DNA of 64,000 nucleotides. Origin: Anaeramoeba flamelloides (taxonomy: Eukaryota > Metamonada > Anaeramoebidae). Numbering within the stretch: position 1 is the first letter of the stretch; each line of letters starts with the position of its first letter. The DNA is taken from positions 3,906,001 through 3,970,000 of the forward strand of contig JANTQA010000047.1 in NCBI GenBank assembly GCA_027625915.1, given 5' to 3'. Made by a program: the position numbers and the translations under genes. This document shows, piece after piece, positions 1 through 12,469 of the stretch. The notes below the pieces were generated by a model, which saw nothing but the letters and a program-made list of their open reading frames with translations, was not told the origin of the DNA and made no database searches.

Positions 1-2427
1 TTATTAATGATACTCACTAATTTCAAATTTTGCATATCCAATCTGAAGTGGCAAAAAATTCTGATAAGTTGTGAATCCTCAAAAAAGATTTTTTTTTTTT
101 TAGGAAAAAATTTTTTTACTGTTTTTTCTGGAAAAGAAAAGAATTAAATTTCTTTGATTTCTTAAATAATCAAATATTGTTACCCTTTTTAATATTATTT
201 CTATCATTATTATACCATAATCAAGTCTTTGTTACCAGGAATAGCAATAACAGACTTTTTTCCTTATTCGAGATAATTCTTTTGATATGCCCAAAAAATC
301 ATTTATTCCACATATTGAAAAATAATTGTATTAATTTAAGAATTTTATTTTAAAATTTTAAAATCGTTAGGTAATTTAACTTAGAAATTGTGTTTTTATT
401 CTCCAAAAAAAATCGATTTTTACAAAGAACTTTACTTGACGATACTTGAGAATAAAGTAATTTTATCCTAAAAATCCAAAACCGGTTTTTTTCTTTTTAA
501 AAAAATGATTTAAAAAGTTATAATGATTCTTGGGAAATAAGGATAAACAATTTGTTTAAAAAATTTTTTGTTTTTGTAATTTTTTGTTTTCTTTTTTACA
601 TTTTTTGAAAACAAAAAATGATTTTTTTCAAAACCTCAAAGAATAAAAATTTTTTACTTAATAGATCGCAATTTCATTGATAAATTTTTTTTAAGAACTT
701 TTATCAAATTTTCATTTATTTCATCAACTCTATATCAATTAATTTCAGTGGCTGAGATTAAATAGAGATATTAATAATTCACAATAATCTCAAAAGAAAA
801 AATTTTCTTTTAAAATCAAGTCTTCCCAAGATTAAAATGAAAATTGTGAATTACACCTTTTTCAAGAATTAACTTAATTATTATAAAAATAATTGGTTAC
901 TTTTTTATGATGTTCTAGTTTGGTAATATTGCATTTTGGATTTCAAAAAATATACCTGAATTAAAAACTCGATTAAAATGAGGTTAACTCTTTCCACTTT
1001 CAAAACTCCAAAAGCTCAAATCATAAAAAAAAAAATGTCTAAAAGATCTCAATAAGATTTGATTTAATTTTTAAAAATACTACTCCCTTAAATGATTTTT
1101 TGTCTTGGTGTATTATTATTGTACTTCCTTGGAGTATAAAATAGGTAGAGTACTTAAATTCGAAAACCCTTCATCCTCAATTTTTAATTTTCAAAAATAT
1201 ATCTAAAATGTGAAAAAATCTTTTTTTATTTTGAACAAAGTCAAATATTTCTTCTTCTTTATCAAAGTCAAGTTTAAAAAATTCGTAAAAAGGAACTTGA
1301 AGTACCATTTGTTCAAAAATAAATGCCTATGGTTGTTATAAAGTGAACAAAAAATAGGGTTTTAAAAGTCAAGTATAATTTACCTTATTATTTCTCAAAA
1401 TGATTTGTACTATTTTTTTCCCTTTTTAGAATTGTTAACTCAAGTGTTTAATTTTAATTCTTGATTTTGGATTTTTTGGAAGAAAAATTATGAAATTATT
1501 GTTTTTTTTATTTTGCAATTAAAAGTTAAAAATGGCCCAGTTTTTTTTTTGAATTTAACTGTACTATCCCTATTTGACGATCAAAAGAAGAAAAAAAAAG
1601 TTGAAAAAAAAAGATTTTGAAAGAAGAAACTTTTCAATTAGTAAAACAAGCAGTTAACTCTTTTCCACAATTAAACAAAATAAAATTCGATTTGGAATTG
1701 AGGATCTTCATTCCCGACACTATTGGTGACTAGAGTCTCAACAGGTAAACAAAATTGTGAATTAAAAAGTCTAACTAATTTTCAAGTATCTCTTTTGTTT
1801 TTTAAATTAAAATCATATTTTTAGGTTTTTAGAAAAAGAAATCAATTAACAGAACAATAAAAATATTTTCACCTTATAACCAACTTACGAAATAATAATA
1901 ATACTTTGGAATATTTTAGGAATATTGTTTATTATTTTTTTCTTCAATCATAAAAGCATATTTCGAACAGGTTTTATTCTTCCCACAGTTTAAACTCTAG
2001 AATCAATTAATGTCTTTGAAAACGAACGTTTTCCACTTTTTGTTGTGTAATTTCGAAATTTGATTATCTGGAAAAAGATTACATAAAGGCCTTTGATCAC
2101 TTTTCTTATTTTCGATTTCTTGATTTTATTTTTTTCTAGTAATTTTTATGAAACACCCAAAAGATGACATAGTCTCCCTAAGTGTACACTGTGATTGTAT
2201 TTTCGTAAATTAATTTATTTTTTCCACGAAACCAAGTAAATTCGAAATTTCAAAATATTTTCTCAAAAAATCAACCAATGAGAATGATAGAACACGCCGA
2301 AATGGACCCCCGTCAATTATAATTGATTTTTTTCTTCTTTATTCTCCTTTCACCCAAAAATCTGAATATTTGGATCATTTTCATCTAATTTATTCCATTT
2401 CTCATCTTTTCTTTTCTTTTTCAAAAA
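1..2427. other. AT-rich non-coding DNA upstream of the G-alpha gene
   Basis: No coding region is supported here. About 147-1110 is one copy of a dispersed repeat whose partner lies at 13123-14440. The rest is A/T-rich with homopolymer runs. The last few hundred bases before 2428 presumably hold the promoter and 5' UTR of the G-alpha gene, but I can name no specific element. Confidence 0.6.
147..1110 (+). repeat. Dispersed repeat family A, copy 1
   Basis: Collinear similarity to 13123-14440 in the same orientation. Matching landmarks in order include 'aataaaaattttttactt' near 645 (13608), 'tttttcaagaattaactt' near 858 (14204) and 'aaaaatactactccc' near 1072 (14413). Divergence is substantial, with many indels, so the copies look old. 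No coding capacity is visible. The element class is unknown; it could be a degenerate non-autonomous transposon or an old segmental duplication. Confidence 0.6.
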
Positions 2428-5400
2428 ATGTGTGGCTGTTTAAATTCAAAGGAAACAGAAGCAAAAAACAGTTCTAAAATTGACAAACTTGGTCATAAAC
2501 TCAATAACAAAAACAAACAAATTGTGAGATTACTTTTATTAGGTATTGAAAATTTTTTCAAGTGCATTAACGTTTAGCACTTTTTGCTTTTTTTTTTCTG
2601 TTTTTATTTTATTTATTTTTTGTGAATTCGAAATTTGTTCGAGATCTTATCCTACTGATTTTCAACTTTTTTGATATTTTGTTGGTCTTTTAAAATTGCT
2701 CAGGCGCTGGGGAGTCTGGTAAGTCGACTATTGTTAAGCAATGTAAAAACCTATTTTTGAATGGCTTTAGCAAAAAAGATCTCTCGAGGATGAAGAATTC
2801 AATATCCTCGAATGTGATCCAATCGATTCAGGCACTAATCAATATTGTCAATAACCTTAATCTTGAGTACAGCGACCCAGGCATGAATTCTATCGAGGAA
2901 GAAATTCTCGAGCTATCATTTGAAGACAATTTGTCCGATAATAAATCGACTCAAATTGCAAAACTTTGGAAAGACCCAGCAATCCAAAAGGCTTATTCAG
3001 AAAGAAATAAATTCCATATCTTTGATGGAGCAAAATAGTAAAACATTTTCATTTTTTCTACTATTTATTCAACCGTTTTTTTACACACCTTTATCATAAT
3101 ATTCTCATTTTTTAGGTTCATGAGAAAAATTTCTTCACATTTTTTCTTTCACTACCAAACACATTTTGTACATGTGAAACATTTCTCAAAATAAGAATCG
3201 AGTTCCAAATTTTCCAAAAAAAGGGAAAAATAATCTTCTCAAAACTTTTCTGATTTTTTAATTTTTAAAATGGATTTTGAAAATCCAAATATCTAACTTT
3301 TACGGGCTATCAAAAAAATCCACGATGAGGAAGGTACAGGGATCAAAACATTGTGGAATTATGCCCTTTGTTTCTTTAAACACCGCAGCACTATCCAGGG
3401 TCTAGTCACCCACCTTGGGTTTGCTCCATACTCATTCAATGGCTTATCGCTGTTGTTTATTGTAAAAAAAAAAAGGAAGAAAATTTTTGTTTAGCTTTCC
3501 AAAAGGGAATTCCAAATCGAGAAAATAAACAAAGCCCACAATTATAAAAGCAAAATTATGATCTAAATGATTTATCAAGTAAAATAAAATTTTACATGAT
3601 TTATTCTTAATACCTTTTTTAACAAGACAAATAAATATTTTCTTCAATTTCTTTTTCAAAAAAAAGGAAAAATGGTGAGTGAGAAATTGGACTTCTTATG
3701 ATTGTCAAAATTAAAATATCTAAAAAACAAAATTATGGATTCACAAAGACAAAAATCGAAAAAAATTTAAGAGTAAAAAAAAGTTATTTCTTTGAATCTC
3801 TTAATTACAAAAAAATTTAAGAGTAAAAAAAAAAATCCAAATTAAGAAAAAAAAAATTAATATTTTCTTATTTTATATTTTCAAAGGGTTAAATTTCAAA
3901 AATTTGAAACAAATTGCTTTCTTGAAGTACAAAATCAATTTAATATAATTTGTGATTATTTCATAACTCTCTATTTTTGACAAAGTAAGGTTTTTGTAAC
4001 ATTTTTTAAGATAAAAATAACTCATTTGAAAAATATGAAAAAAAATCTTCGAGATCGCAAAAAGCACCAAAGAACATCACTTCAAAAGGAAGACAGCTAA
4101 ATTCAAAATTATAAATTCGAAACCATTCAAATTTAAAATTGAGTGTCGCTCTTTAGTACTTTTTTCGAAAAAATGTTCTTATTTTTAATTATTGATTTTT
4201 AAAAATCTGTCTTTATACATTTTGATTTTGTTTTTAATTGGTGTTGGGTTCTCGTTAGCTATCACAAATGTTTTATCTTTATTTTATAATTTCGAACAAT
4301 TATTTTACACTAGTAATTACTAGACCCTTAAGAGCCACGTCTGTTATTTACTGAGTTGTTTAATGAGTATTAAAAATAAACCCACAATGTTTTGATCCAT
4401 GTACCTCCCTCAAAGTGGCTTTATTTTTAGATACCCCTTAAGAATGGGTAAAAATAACAAATTTGTGATACTGGTAATAAATTAATAAATGGAAAAAATT
4501 TCCACTTCCTTTTCCAATTTTTCTTTTCTTTGACAACCAAGAGTTTTCAAAGAAATAGAATGTAATTTGTCATCTCTATTTATTTGTTTGGTCCTTTTGT
4601 TATGTTTATTATTGGATGAACTAAGAATCCTAAATAAAAATATTTTGGCTTTTAAAAAAAAAAAAGGAAAAAAGCAAAAATTTTGTCCCTTTTTAATTTC
4701 AAATACTAGTATACAATGTAAAACGCCGACCTTTTATTTTGGTTTAAGTGATTAGGTATCTTTTATGAACAGATTAAAATAATTTTTTATTAGATAAAGC
4801 TATTTTAAAAAATAATTTTTTTTTTTTTTTTTATGAGATAATGAAAACTTTTCCAAAAAATTATAGTTTTAAAAAAGTGGGGAATATTTTTAATAATAAA
4901 AATATTTATTATTATTTTTATATTTTGTTAAAAGGAAACAAATAAACTTTTAAAGTTGGTGAGAAAAGATCATTTAATTTTTTTTTTTTAGACCTAACTT
5001 TTTTAGATGCTATATTTTTTTGAAAATTTTTTATTAAAAAAAGTTTCTAATCTTTTTAAAATAAAAAATTTTTAAAAAAATTTTAGAAAGTACGCATTTT
5101 TTTAAAATACTCATTTTTTTAAAAAAGCTGTAACTTTTAACTTTTTTTTGGAATTTTTTTTTTTGGTAACTTTTTTAAAATAGCGATAAATGTTATCTTT
5201 TTTGGATAGTATTTTTTTTTTTTTTTTTTTTTGTTCTATTGTTAAAGTTCTCCAACCATTTGGCATATATGAAGAGTGATATTGATTTCTGGGGAAAATT
5301 TGAAATTTATTGGATAATAAGTAAAAAAATACTAATTAATCGTTGGAATTGGAAACAAATGAAAGGAATCCATTCTTGAGTGCATTTCTAAGGACTTGGT

Positions 5401-6799
5401 TAATGAATTTCTTGAGTAGAACAAAAAATAATCCCCCCCGTCCAAAAAAAAAAAAAAAAAAATTCAATTTAATCTTTTAATATCTTCATAATTCTTTTTT
5501 AAAATTGATTTTAATAACCCCATTTCTTGTTGATGTTTTGTTACCTTCCTATTGATTGGTTTCTTTTATTCCCACCAACGAATAAGTTAATATTTTGATC
5601 ATGTCTTAAATTTTAGTAACATGTGCTAAAGTTAAAAGCAATGGTAAAAATGAAAAACTTGAGTTATTTACGACACTGTACAAAAATTTTTTTTTTTTTT
5701 TTTTAATTCATAAGAAAATAAATCTATTTTAACCATTCAATCCTTTTAAGGATAATTTTTAAAATTTTTAGTTTTTATTTTTTGAAACTGGAGAAAAGAT
5801 AGAAATATTAAGAATTAATAAAATAAAAATAAATTTACTGATTGCATGAGGGAAATTGTATTTTAATTTTTAAATTATCGAATAAAGCAAATAAACAATC
5901 CCATAAATTTAATCATAAATAAGTGTTTATTTATTTTTTATTTTTTTTCAATCTTTATTATTTTTTTAAAGTTGTCTATGATAAATCAAATAGAACAATT
6001 TTTTTTGTGAGATAATGATAAAAGAAAATTTTATATTTGAATGAAAATTTGTTTGATGTAGTATATAAGGCTTAATTTCAAAATAAAAAAATGTCATAAC
6101 AAAAAGTATCTTGCGCCTTTTTTTTTTATATTTATGATTTTTTTTAAAAACAAAAACAAAACATTTAAAAAATATACAAAAGATTTGTAGAATACTTTTG
6201 AACCACAATATTAAATTTTATGCGAGTAATTAAATATAAAATATAGAGCAGTGAAAAAAATACCGGACATGAAAAAAATCCCGGACAAGATTTTTAATTG
6301 TGAATATTAGTAAAATTATTATGTAATTTCAGCTATTTACAATCAAATTCCTTTTTTTAAGAATCGAACTTTTTCAATTATAACTCCCCCACTTATTAGA
6401 ATGATGATTGATGAAATCACACTTGTTCAAAACACCATTCAATCAATCAAAAAACAATAAGAAAAATTATCATTTTCCAAACTCTAGTAAACCTCAATAA
6501 AACTGGATTGTTTTTCAAAAAAAGTTGATCAACATTAGGCTATCAAACAATTACTCAAGTATTCTAGAGACACCTTACTTTGATGGACTTTAGGTAGGTT
6601 TATTATTGAGTTCATAAAAAATTTGGTTATTTATAAGAAGGATTTCATTGAAATTAGACAAAAATTTTACTAATATTCACAATTAAAAATCTTGTCCGGG
6701 ATTTTTTTCATGTCCGGTATTTTTTTCCCTACTATAGTTAAAAAACTTGGGTTAATTAGATCGCAATTCAAAAAGACCCAAAAGATTTGCCTTGAAAGT

Positions 6800-6830
<31 letters not shown>

Positions 6831-7828
6831 CTGTAGTCTAGTTAAAAGTTCAATATAGATCTTAGAATTTCTTCCATACAAATATATAACTAAAAAAAAT
6901 TTTTTTTATCACAATATTTTTTTTTTTTTTTTTTTATGTAGCTATCACAATTCAGAATAAATTATTTAGCAATACTAATCTTATCATTCCCCCCTCTTTC
7001 TTATTCATTTGAACGAAATAGCTTTTTAGATAATGTAGAAAAAATTTCAAAAGACGATTATACACCAACAACAGAAGATATTCTAATGTTGAGAGTCCGA
7101 ACGACTGGGATTAGTGAAACAACTTTTACCTATGAAGGAACAAAATTCTGGTAAATATATTATTTTTCTATTTTTATTGATTGTTTCAAAAACAAAAAAA
7201 ACACAAACCATTATCAAAATTAAACAAAGCTAATATAACACTTTAAAACTTCTTTTTATATGATACATTTGTAATAAATTTTTAAAAAAAACTAACAAAA
7301 CCAAAACAAAACAATTTTTTTTTAAAAAATTTTTAATAATTGTTTCAACAAAATAGTTTGATAGATGTTGGCGGACAAAGAAACGAAAGAAAAAAATGGA
7401 TTCATTGCTTTGAAGATGTAACCTGTGTAATATTTGTAGCTTCTTTAACTGGTTATGATCAAGTTTTAGTCGAAGAAAGGACCACCAACAGGATGAAAGA
7501 AGCATTAACCTTATTTTCCGAAGTTTGCAATTCCAGATGGTTTGATAACAATTCCTTAATTTTATTTTTAAATAAATTTGATTTATTTGAAGAAAAAATT
7601 AAAGAATCAGAATTAAGTGAGTGTTTCCCAGATTATGATGGTGGGTCAGACGTAGAAGAAGCAAAAGAATATATTAAAAAACAATTTGTTCAATTAAATA
7701 AAAATGAAAATAAAATATTATACCCATATATCACTTCTGCAATTAACCCTAAATTAATGCGAGATATTTTTGTTTCGGTTTCAGATACCCTTCTCCAGAA
7801 ACAAGTCCAGGATATTGGATATATTTAA
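2428..7828 (+). CDS. Heterotrimeric G-protein alpha subunit, four exons
   Basis: GTPase switch that couples membrane receptors to effectors. Exons 2428-2542, 2704-3037, 7022-7150 and 7357-7828 join in phase to give 349 residues, the normal family length. Seen motifs: P-loop GAGESGKST (residues 39-47); helical domain (about 50-165); switch I LRVRTTG with the transition-state Arg at 174 and Mg-binding Thr at 177; switch II DVGGQRNERKKW with the catalytic Gln at 200; and LNKFD for guanine specificity. The C-terminal T-C-A loop is TSA here, and the receptor-contacting tail ends DIGYI. The N-terminus is MCGC: there is no Gly at position 2, so myristoylation is not expected, but Cys 2 and 4 could be palmitoylated. 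Intron 2 is 3984 nt and holds two inverted-repeat elements; introns 1 and 3 are 161 and 206 nt. The subtype (i, q, s) cannot be assigned. Confidence 0.96.
3304..4440. repeat. Old inverted-repeat element in G-alpha intron 2
   Basis: Arms of about 110 nt face each other: 'gatcaaaacattgtgg' at 3341-3356 has its exact reverse complement near 4382-4397. Further matching blocks lie on both sides, including 'gggtctagt' near 3399 and its complement near 4320. The arms are imperfect and the 0.9-kb interior has no open frame, which suggests an old, non-autonomous DNA-transposon remnant. It lies wholly within the 3984-nt intron. Confidence 0.6.
6244..6734 (-). mobile_element. MITE family F ('CCGGACATG'), copy in G-alpha intron 2
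   Basis: About 490 nt with long, nearly identical terminal inverted repeats. 'gtgaaaaaaataccggac' at the left end recurs as its complement near 6705-6727, and the pairing extends over 'cccggacaagatttttaatt' and beyond, for more than 100 nt. Ends are AT-rich with TA adjacent. The interior is the reverse complement of copies at 32829-33328 and 33329-33822. There is no open frame, so it is non-autonomous. Confidence 0.8.
6799..6824. repeat. (TA)n microsatellite in G-alpha intron 2
   Basis: About 12 uninterrupted TA dinucleotides just downstream of the MITE. Confidence 0.9.
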
Positions 7829-7892
7829 ATGATATATTTCACAACAAGAAAATATCAAATGAAACTCAAAAACAAGTTTATTAATATATGTT

Positions 7893-7894
<2 letters not shown>

Positions 7895-7923
<29 letters not shown>

Positions 7924-7924
7924 C
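7895..7924. repeat. (TA)n microsatellite in the G-alpha 3' flank
   Basis: About 14 TA dinucleotides starting 67 nt after the stop codon, probably within the 3' UTR. Confidence 0.9.
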
Positions 7925-9753
7925 TTTGGTACAATAGTTATTATTAATAAATAAAATAAATATTAAAAATATACAAATTATTAATTTACAAATAAAATTG
8001 AAATTTTTTTTTAATTTTTTCGAAAAAAAATAAAAAAAAAACAATTAAATTCTTTTTTATTTAATTTTTTTCAAAAATATAAAAACAAAAATAAAATATA
8101 TTTTATAATTACAAGTAAAAACAAGATTTTTGAATTGATCAACCATCGAAATACAATTCTCTTCCAAATACAAAGAGTTTTTTACAGTTTATTTTCAAAT
8201 CCCAAGATATAATGTTAAAAGTTGTTTTTTTTTTTGTGTTATTAAAAAAACCATACCTGTTAAAATAAAGTGAAAAAAATGGATATTTACTTAAAATTTA
8301 TTCTTAAGGTGCCAATCACTGACCATAGATTTATCCATGTACCCAAAAGGAGTGACTTGTCACCAAAAAATGACATGGTGTAATTGAACTTCTTTTGATT
8401 CGCAAAAAATTCAATTGAAAAAAAAAAAATTCCATAGGATCTTCATTGGCAAAAAAGTCAAACAAAAAATAGCTGAACAGTTCTCAATTACTAAAATATT
8501 CAAATAAAAACAAAAAAAAAAAGATGATTGAAAATCAATGAAAAATCCCAATAACCAAGAAAAAAAAGTTTCATAGGATCTTCATGGGAAAAAAATTATA
8601 AAAACAATTTAAATATTTTTGCAAAAAACAAAAATTTAAATTTTGATAAAAAAAAAACCAATCTTTCTGTATTAAGTAATTTTCATTTGTTTTTTCTTCT
8701 ATTTCATATCAAAATATCGATTACCAACTTAAATCCCAATTAAAAATATAAAAAAACTAATTTATAGTTTAATATATCTCAAATAAAAGGTTTTTTTTAA
8801 ATATTATAAATATTTTTTTTTGTTTTTTTTTTAGAATGTGAATATATTAACAACAACTTTAAAATGGCCTTAGAGAATCAAGAAGGAAAAAAAGTAAAAA
8901 TTTGATATTTAGAATATCCTTTTCACAGGTATAATAATGTAATCTTGTAAAAAATAGAGTTTTTACAAATTTTAGTGATAAATAATGAGTTCGATGCACT
9001 TTTCCACAATTTGATAATAGTAAACCAAACACCAGTTTTGATTTTTGAGCTTAAAGGGATTTTCAATATCAAATTATATGGCAAATACCTATACTTTTTT
9101 TGTAGAAAAATGTTTTTTTTTTTGAAAAAAATTTGAAAGATTGATATTAAACAAAAAAATTTGATTAAAATTATGATTAGTCTATTAAAAAAATCATATC
9201 TTATATTTATTATTACTGAAATTTGGATAAATATATGAAACTCTTTATTAATCTTGAAAATTGTAAAAACCCAATTTTTTACAAGATTCATATTTACAAT
9301 AGTGTTTTATTTTTAACAGTTAATATATTTTTGACTTATTATATTTAATTTATCTTTAATTCCAACAAGAAGTTTTTTATTTTTTACAAAAATCATTATC
9401 AATAATCAGAATTTTTAATAATTAAAAAATTGTTTTTTATTTTTTGGATCGAGAATTATGAAAAATTTTTTCCTTATTTTTTTTTTTTTATGTATCATGA
9501 AAATGAAGATATTGACAAAATTGATATTGGTACTATAAATATTAGTTAGTCATTCTTCTATAGTGATCATAAATTTACTTTGATATTTTTCAAAAATTTT
9601 GATATGTTAAAAAAAAATAATAGAATAGTGCTAAAAAATTAATTTAAAAAATAGTTTTCTCTTTGTATTTTCCGAAGGCGTTTTTTGAATAAAATTATAA
9701 GTTATCAAAAATGAAAGACTGTTCTTAGTTGTTATTAAAAAAGTAAAAAAAAG

Positions 9754-9759
9754 AAAAAA
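9754..9759 (-). terminator. Pol III T-run terminator of tRNA-Phe
   Basis: TTTTTT on the minus strand immediately after the tRNA discriminator base. Confidence 0.8.
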
Positions 9760-9832
9760 TGGTTCTTCCGTGGCTCGAACACGGGACATTTAGATCTTCA
9801 GTCTAACGCTCTTCCAGCTGAGCTAAAGAACC
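9760..9832 (-). tRNA. tRNA-Phe (anticodon GAA)
   Basis: Read on the minus strand, it folds as a complete cloverleaf. The acceptor arm is GGTTCTT/AAGAACC with discriminator A. The D-stem is GCTC/GAGC, and the anticodon stem TTAGA/TCTAA encloses CTGAAGA with anticodon GAA. The variable loop is ATGTC, and the T arm is CCGTG-TTCGAGC-CACGG. It has no intron and no encoded CCA. A run of six T follows the discriminator directly (minus strand, 9754-9759), which is the expected RNA polymerase III terminator. Internal A and B boxes are intact, so it is probably functional. Confidence 0.97.
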
Positions 9833-10449
9833 ATTCAAGAAATAGTGATTTTTAAATTATTTATTTACTATTTAAAAAAAAAATTTTTTTCAAACCATTA
9901 TTATTTTCAAAATAATACAAAAACTATCTAAATTTATCAGAACATCTCCCTCATCCGACAAAACGAACAATATTTTATTACATTATAATTTAGATTTACG
10001 AGTCAGTTATTACCAACATAAAACAAAACCAGTTACCAAAATATGGAAACAAATTCAATACAAACATGACAAAATTTATTTTTGACTCTTCTGAAAAACT
10101 CTAATATCATAATACCCAATACCACCTCGAGAAAAAATTTTTTTACCATTATCTAGGTGTTTCAATTAAAACCTTTATTATTATATTTATAAATGTCCGA
10201 CAAATTGAAAGTTCATTTGTAGAACAATTAAAACTAAACAACAAAAATAATCTACATCAGATCTATCTCCAATACTAAAAACCTGAATAACCAAAAACCA
10301 ATAGGAACAAGTCAAACCTAATTTCGAAATAAATCCAATTTCTAACGTACTTCTTACTAAATAGTAATTCAAGAGAAGAATAAAAATCATATATTCGAAC
10401 AAATTTCATTTTTTCTTTTTATTTTACCCAATAAATTTATTCTTTCATT
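9833..10449. other. Non-coding DNA between tRNA-Phe and the bromodomain gene
   Basis: No gene is supported. The 3' part must contain the promoter and 5' UTR of the bromodomain gene. A 71-codon minus-strand frame at 10187-10402 lacks any recognisable feature and was not called. Confidence 0.5.
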
Positions 10450-11889
10450 ATGCAAACAAAATATGATTCTTATTATTTAAGTGGTTACAAAAAAAAAACA
10501 TTCCAGTTTCTGAATTATTTAAAATCAAAAGACCCCGACAAACATTTTCAATATCGTTCTGGAATAAACACAAGAAAAGAAAAAGATCGGAATCGGCCGC
10601 TTGATTTAAAATCTGTAACAGAAAAATTAAAAAGAGGAGAATACAAAGGCTCTGTTGAGCATTTTGCAAAGGACATTCGGTACATGTTTGGGACTGCATT
10701 AAAGAAGTACCAAAAGGGAAACCCGATTTACAATAGTGCCGATACTTTGCTGACCGAATTTGAAAAGCATAATGGCAGGTATCAAAAAAAGATGAGAGAA
10801 TATGAGAACAGAGACAACAGGGAACATAGCCATCGTCACCGGCATCGCGATCGTGAGAGAAGAAGGGACAAAAGACAAAATTCCGTTCAGGATGAAAAAA
10901 AACAAAAGCGATCACAGCCCAACGATCCACAATCAAGGAAAAGAAAATTATCAGAATTAAAAAAGTTAGAAACACACAGTACTAATAATAGTAAACTAGA
11001 AAACGGAACAACACGAAGCGACAAACCAAACGAACAAATTCTGACCGAAAGCAATCTTAAAAAAAAAAAACGAAAAAATCAGGATAATAATAATAATGAT
11101 AATAGCAATAATAATGATAATAATAATTCTAATGTTAACAATTTAGATGAAAGTGCAGCTTATTCAAAGCTTAATGAATTAATGCCCCAGTCTTATCAAA
11201 TGGATCAAAAATTTGATGTTGGTGAAAATTTTCAAGACATTCAGAACATCATCCAACAAGCGTTTTCGGAAAAATTTGGGAGTCCCGAGTATATCCAAAA
11301 GTTGACAATGGCATTTAAATTGACAAAGGAAATTCAAAACACATTATTAATGCTTTGCTATGAAGTCTTACCCTTCCCAATGGCATTACTGGAATTGGTC
11401 GATTCTGTTGATCCACCATTCCCTAGTTTTAACAAAAATGAATTTGGCTCCTTTAGTTTTGAATTTGAAGAACTCAAAAATTTGTCAAAAAAAAAAGCAC
11501 ATAAAAATAATCAACCAAACGAAATCGGTGATCAAAGCTTAATCAAAGACGATCAAGACAATAATAATAATGATGATGATGATGATGAGGTATTATTTTC
11601 ACAAAAAGAAATCATTAAACTTGGCTTAGAAATAAATAAACTTTCAGAATTAAACAAAGTTAAAATTACAAATTTTATTGCAAACAAACTGTACAATGAC
11701 GACGACAAAGATGTAGATTCTGAAGAAAATATGATGCAAGTTGATCTTTTCACAATGAGCACTCGCAAATTAATACAATTAAAAAAATTTGTAAAAAAAA
11801 TTATTAAATTGGAAGAAAAAAAAAGAATTACAAAAAAAGAAGAAAAAGAATTAGAAGAAATTGATAAACAATTGGAGAAATTAAATTAA
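10450..11889 (+). CDS. BET-type bromodomain-NET chromatin protein
   Basis: Predicted nuclear chromatin adaptor of 479 residues in one exon, starting at the first in-frame ATG. An N-terminal bromodomain spans about 15-110 (core RPLDLKSVTEKLKRGEYKG, helix C through DTLLTEFEKH). A basic, Arg/His/Asp-rich and Asn-rich disordered stretch follows (about 115-230). Residues 235-340 are an unassigned helical segment. A Lys and Asp/Asn-rich linker leads to a C-terminal NET domain (about 383-452, EIIKLGLEINKL through STRKLIQLKKFVKKII), then a charged helix. One bromodomain plus NET resembles the plant GTE/BET arrangement rather than the two-bromodomain animal form. In bromodomains, acetyl-lysine is normally anchored by the Asn of a Tyr-Asn pair; here the pair reads Tyr-Gln (87-88, KKYQKGNPIY), so binding may be altered. 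Confidence 0.93.
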   Translation: MQTKYDSYYLSGYKKKTFQFLNYLKSKDPDKHFQYRSGINTRKEKDRNRPLDLKSVTEKLKRGEYKGSVEHFAKDIRYMFGTALKKYQKGNPIYNSADTLLTEFEKHNGRYQKKMREYENRDNREHSHRHRHRDRERRRDKRQNSVQDEKKQKRSQPNDPQSRKRKLSELKKLETHSTNNSKLENGTTRSDKPNEQILTESNLKKKKRKNQDNNNNDNSNNNDNNNSNVNNLDESAAYSKLNELMPQSYQMDQKFDVGENFQDIQNIIQQAFSEKFGSPEYIQKLTMAFKLTKEIQNTLLMLCYEVLPFPMALLELVDSVDPPFPSFNKNEFGSFSFEFEELKNLSKKKAHKNNQPNEIGDQSLIKDDQDNNNNDDDDDEVLFSQKEIIKLGLEINKLSELNKVKITNFIANKLYNDDDKDVDSEENMMQVDLFTMSTRKLIQLKKFVKKIIKLEEKKRITKKEEKELEEIDKQLEKLN

Positions 11890-12469
11890 ATTAAATTAAT
11901 TAATAATAATAAATTTTTGAAGAATTTTGGTATTAATAATTATAATGCTTTAATATAATTTTTTTTTTCAAAAAAATATATAAATATAATTCGTTTTAAT
12001 CTCATTTATTTTTTATTTGTTAAAAGATTTTTATATATTACTACCACAGCTGTTTAAAGCATACAGTGGAAATATATAATACAACAGACTGAATGTCTAT
12101 TTTAAAATTGTATTTTATGAAATAGAAAATTCAATTTCTGTTATATCATAATTGAGATTTTTTTTTTGTTTTATACATCATAAGTAAATTTTTTTCTATT
12201 ATGAACAAAGACACAAATTAAATTTCAAAAGAAAAGAAATCACAGAAATCACAAGAATAAAATGAAATTTGAAAGTTTTTTTTTGATCATTGCTTATAAA
12301 TTGTTTAAACTTGTGATTTTTGCAATTAGAGTAGATTGAATATCCACCATTTATTAATAGAATCTTTTATATGAATTTGTTTTCTAATGTCAAAAAAATA
12401 AAAAATTGGATAATATAATTTTTTTTTTCTCTATTAGATTTTTAAAAATAAAAAAATTTCTTCTTTCAT

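Larger units (their letters stand above)
7829..9759. other. Non-coding DNA between G-alpha and tRNA-Phe
   Basis: Begins with the G-alpha 3' UTR. A (TA)n run occupies 7895-7924 and AATAAA-type signals follow near 7946-7960. A short direct repeat, 'cataggatcttcat', occurs near 8434 and again near 8570. No gene is supported. Confidence 0.6.
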
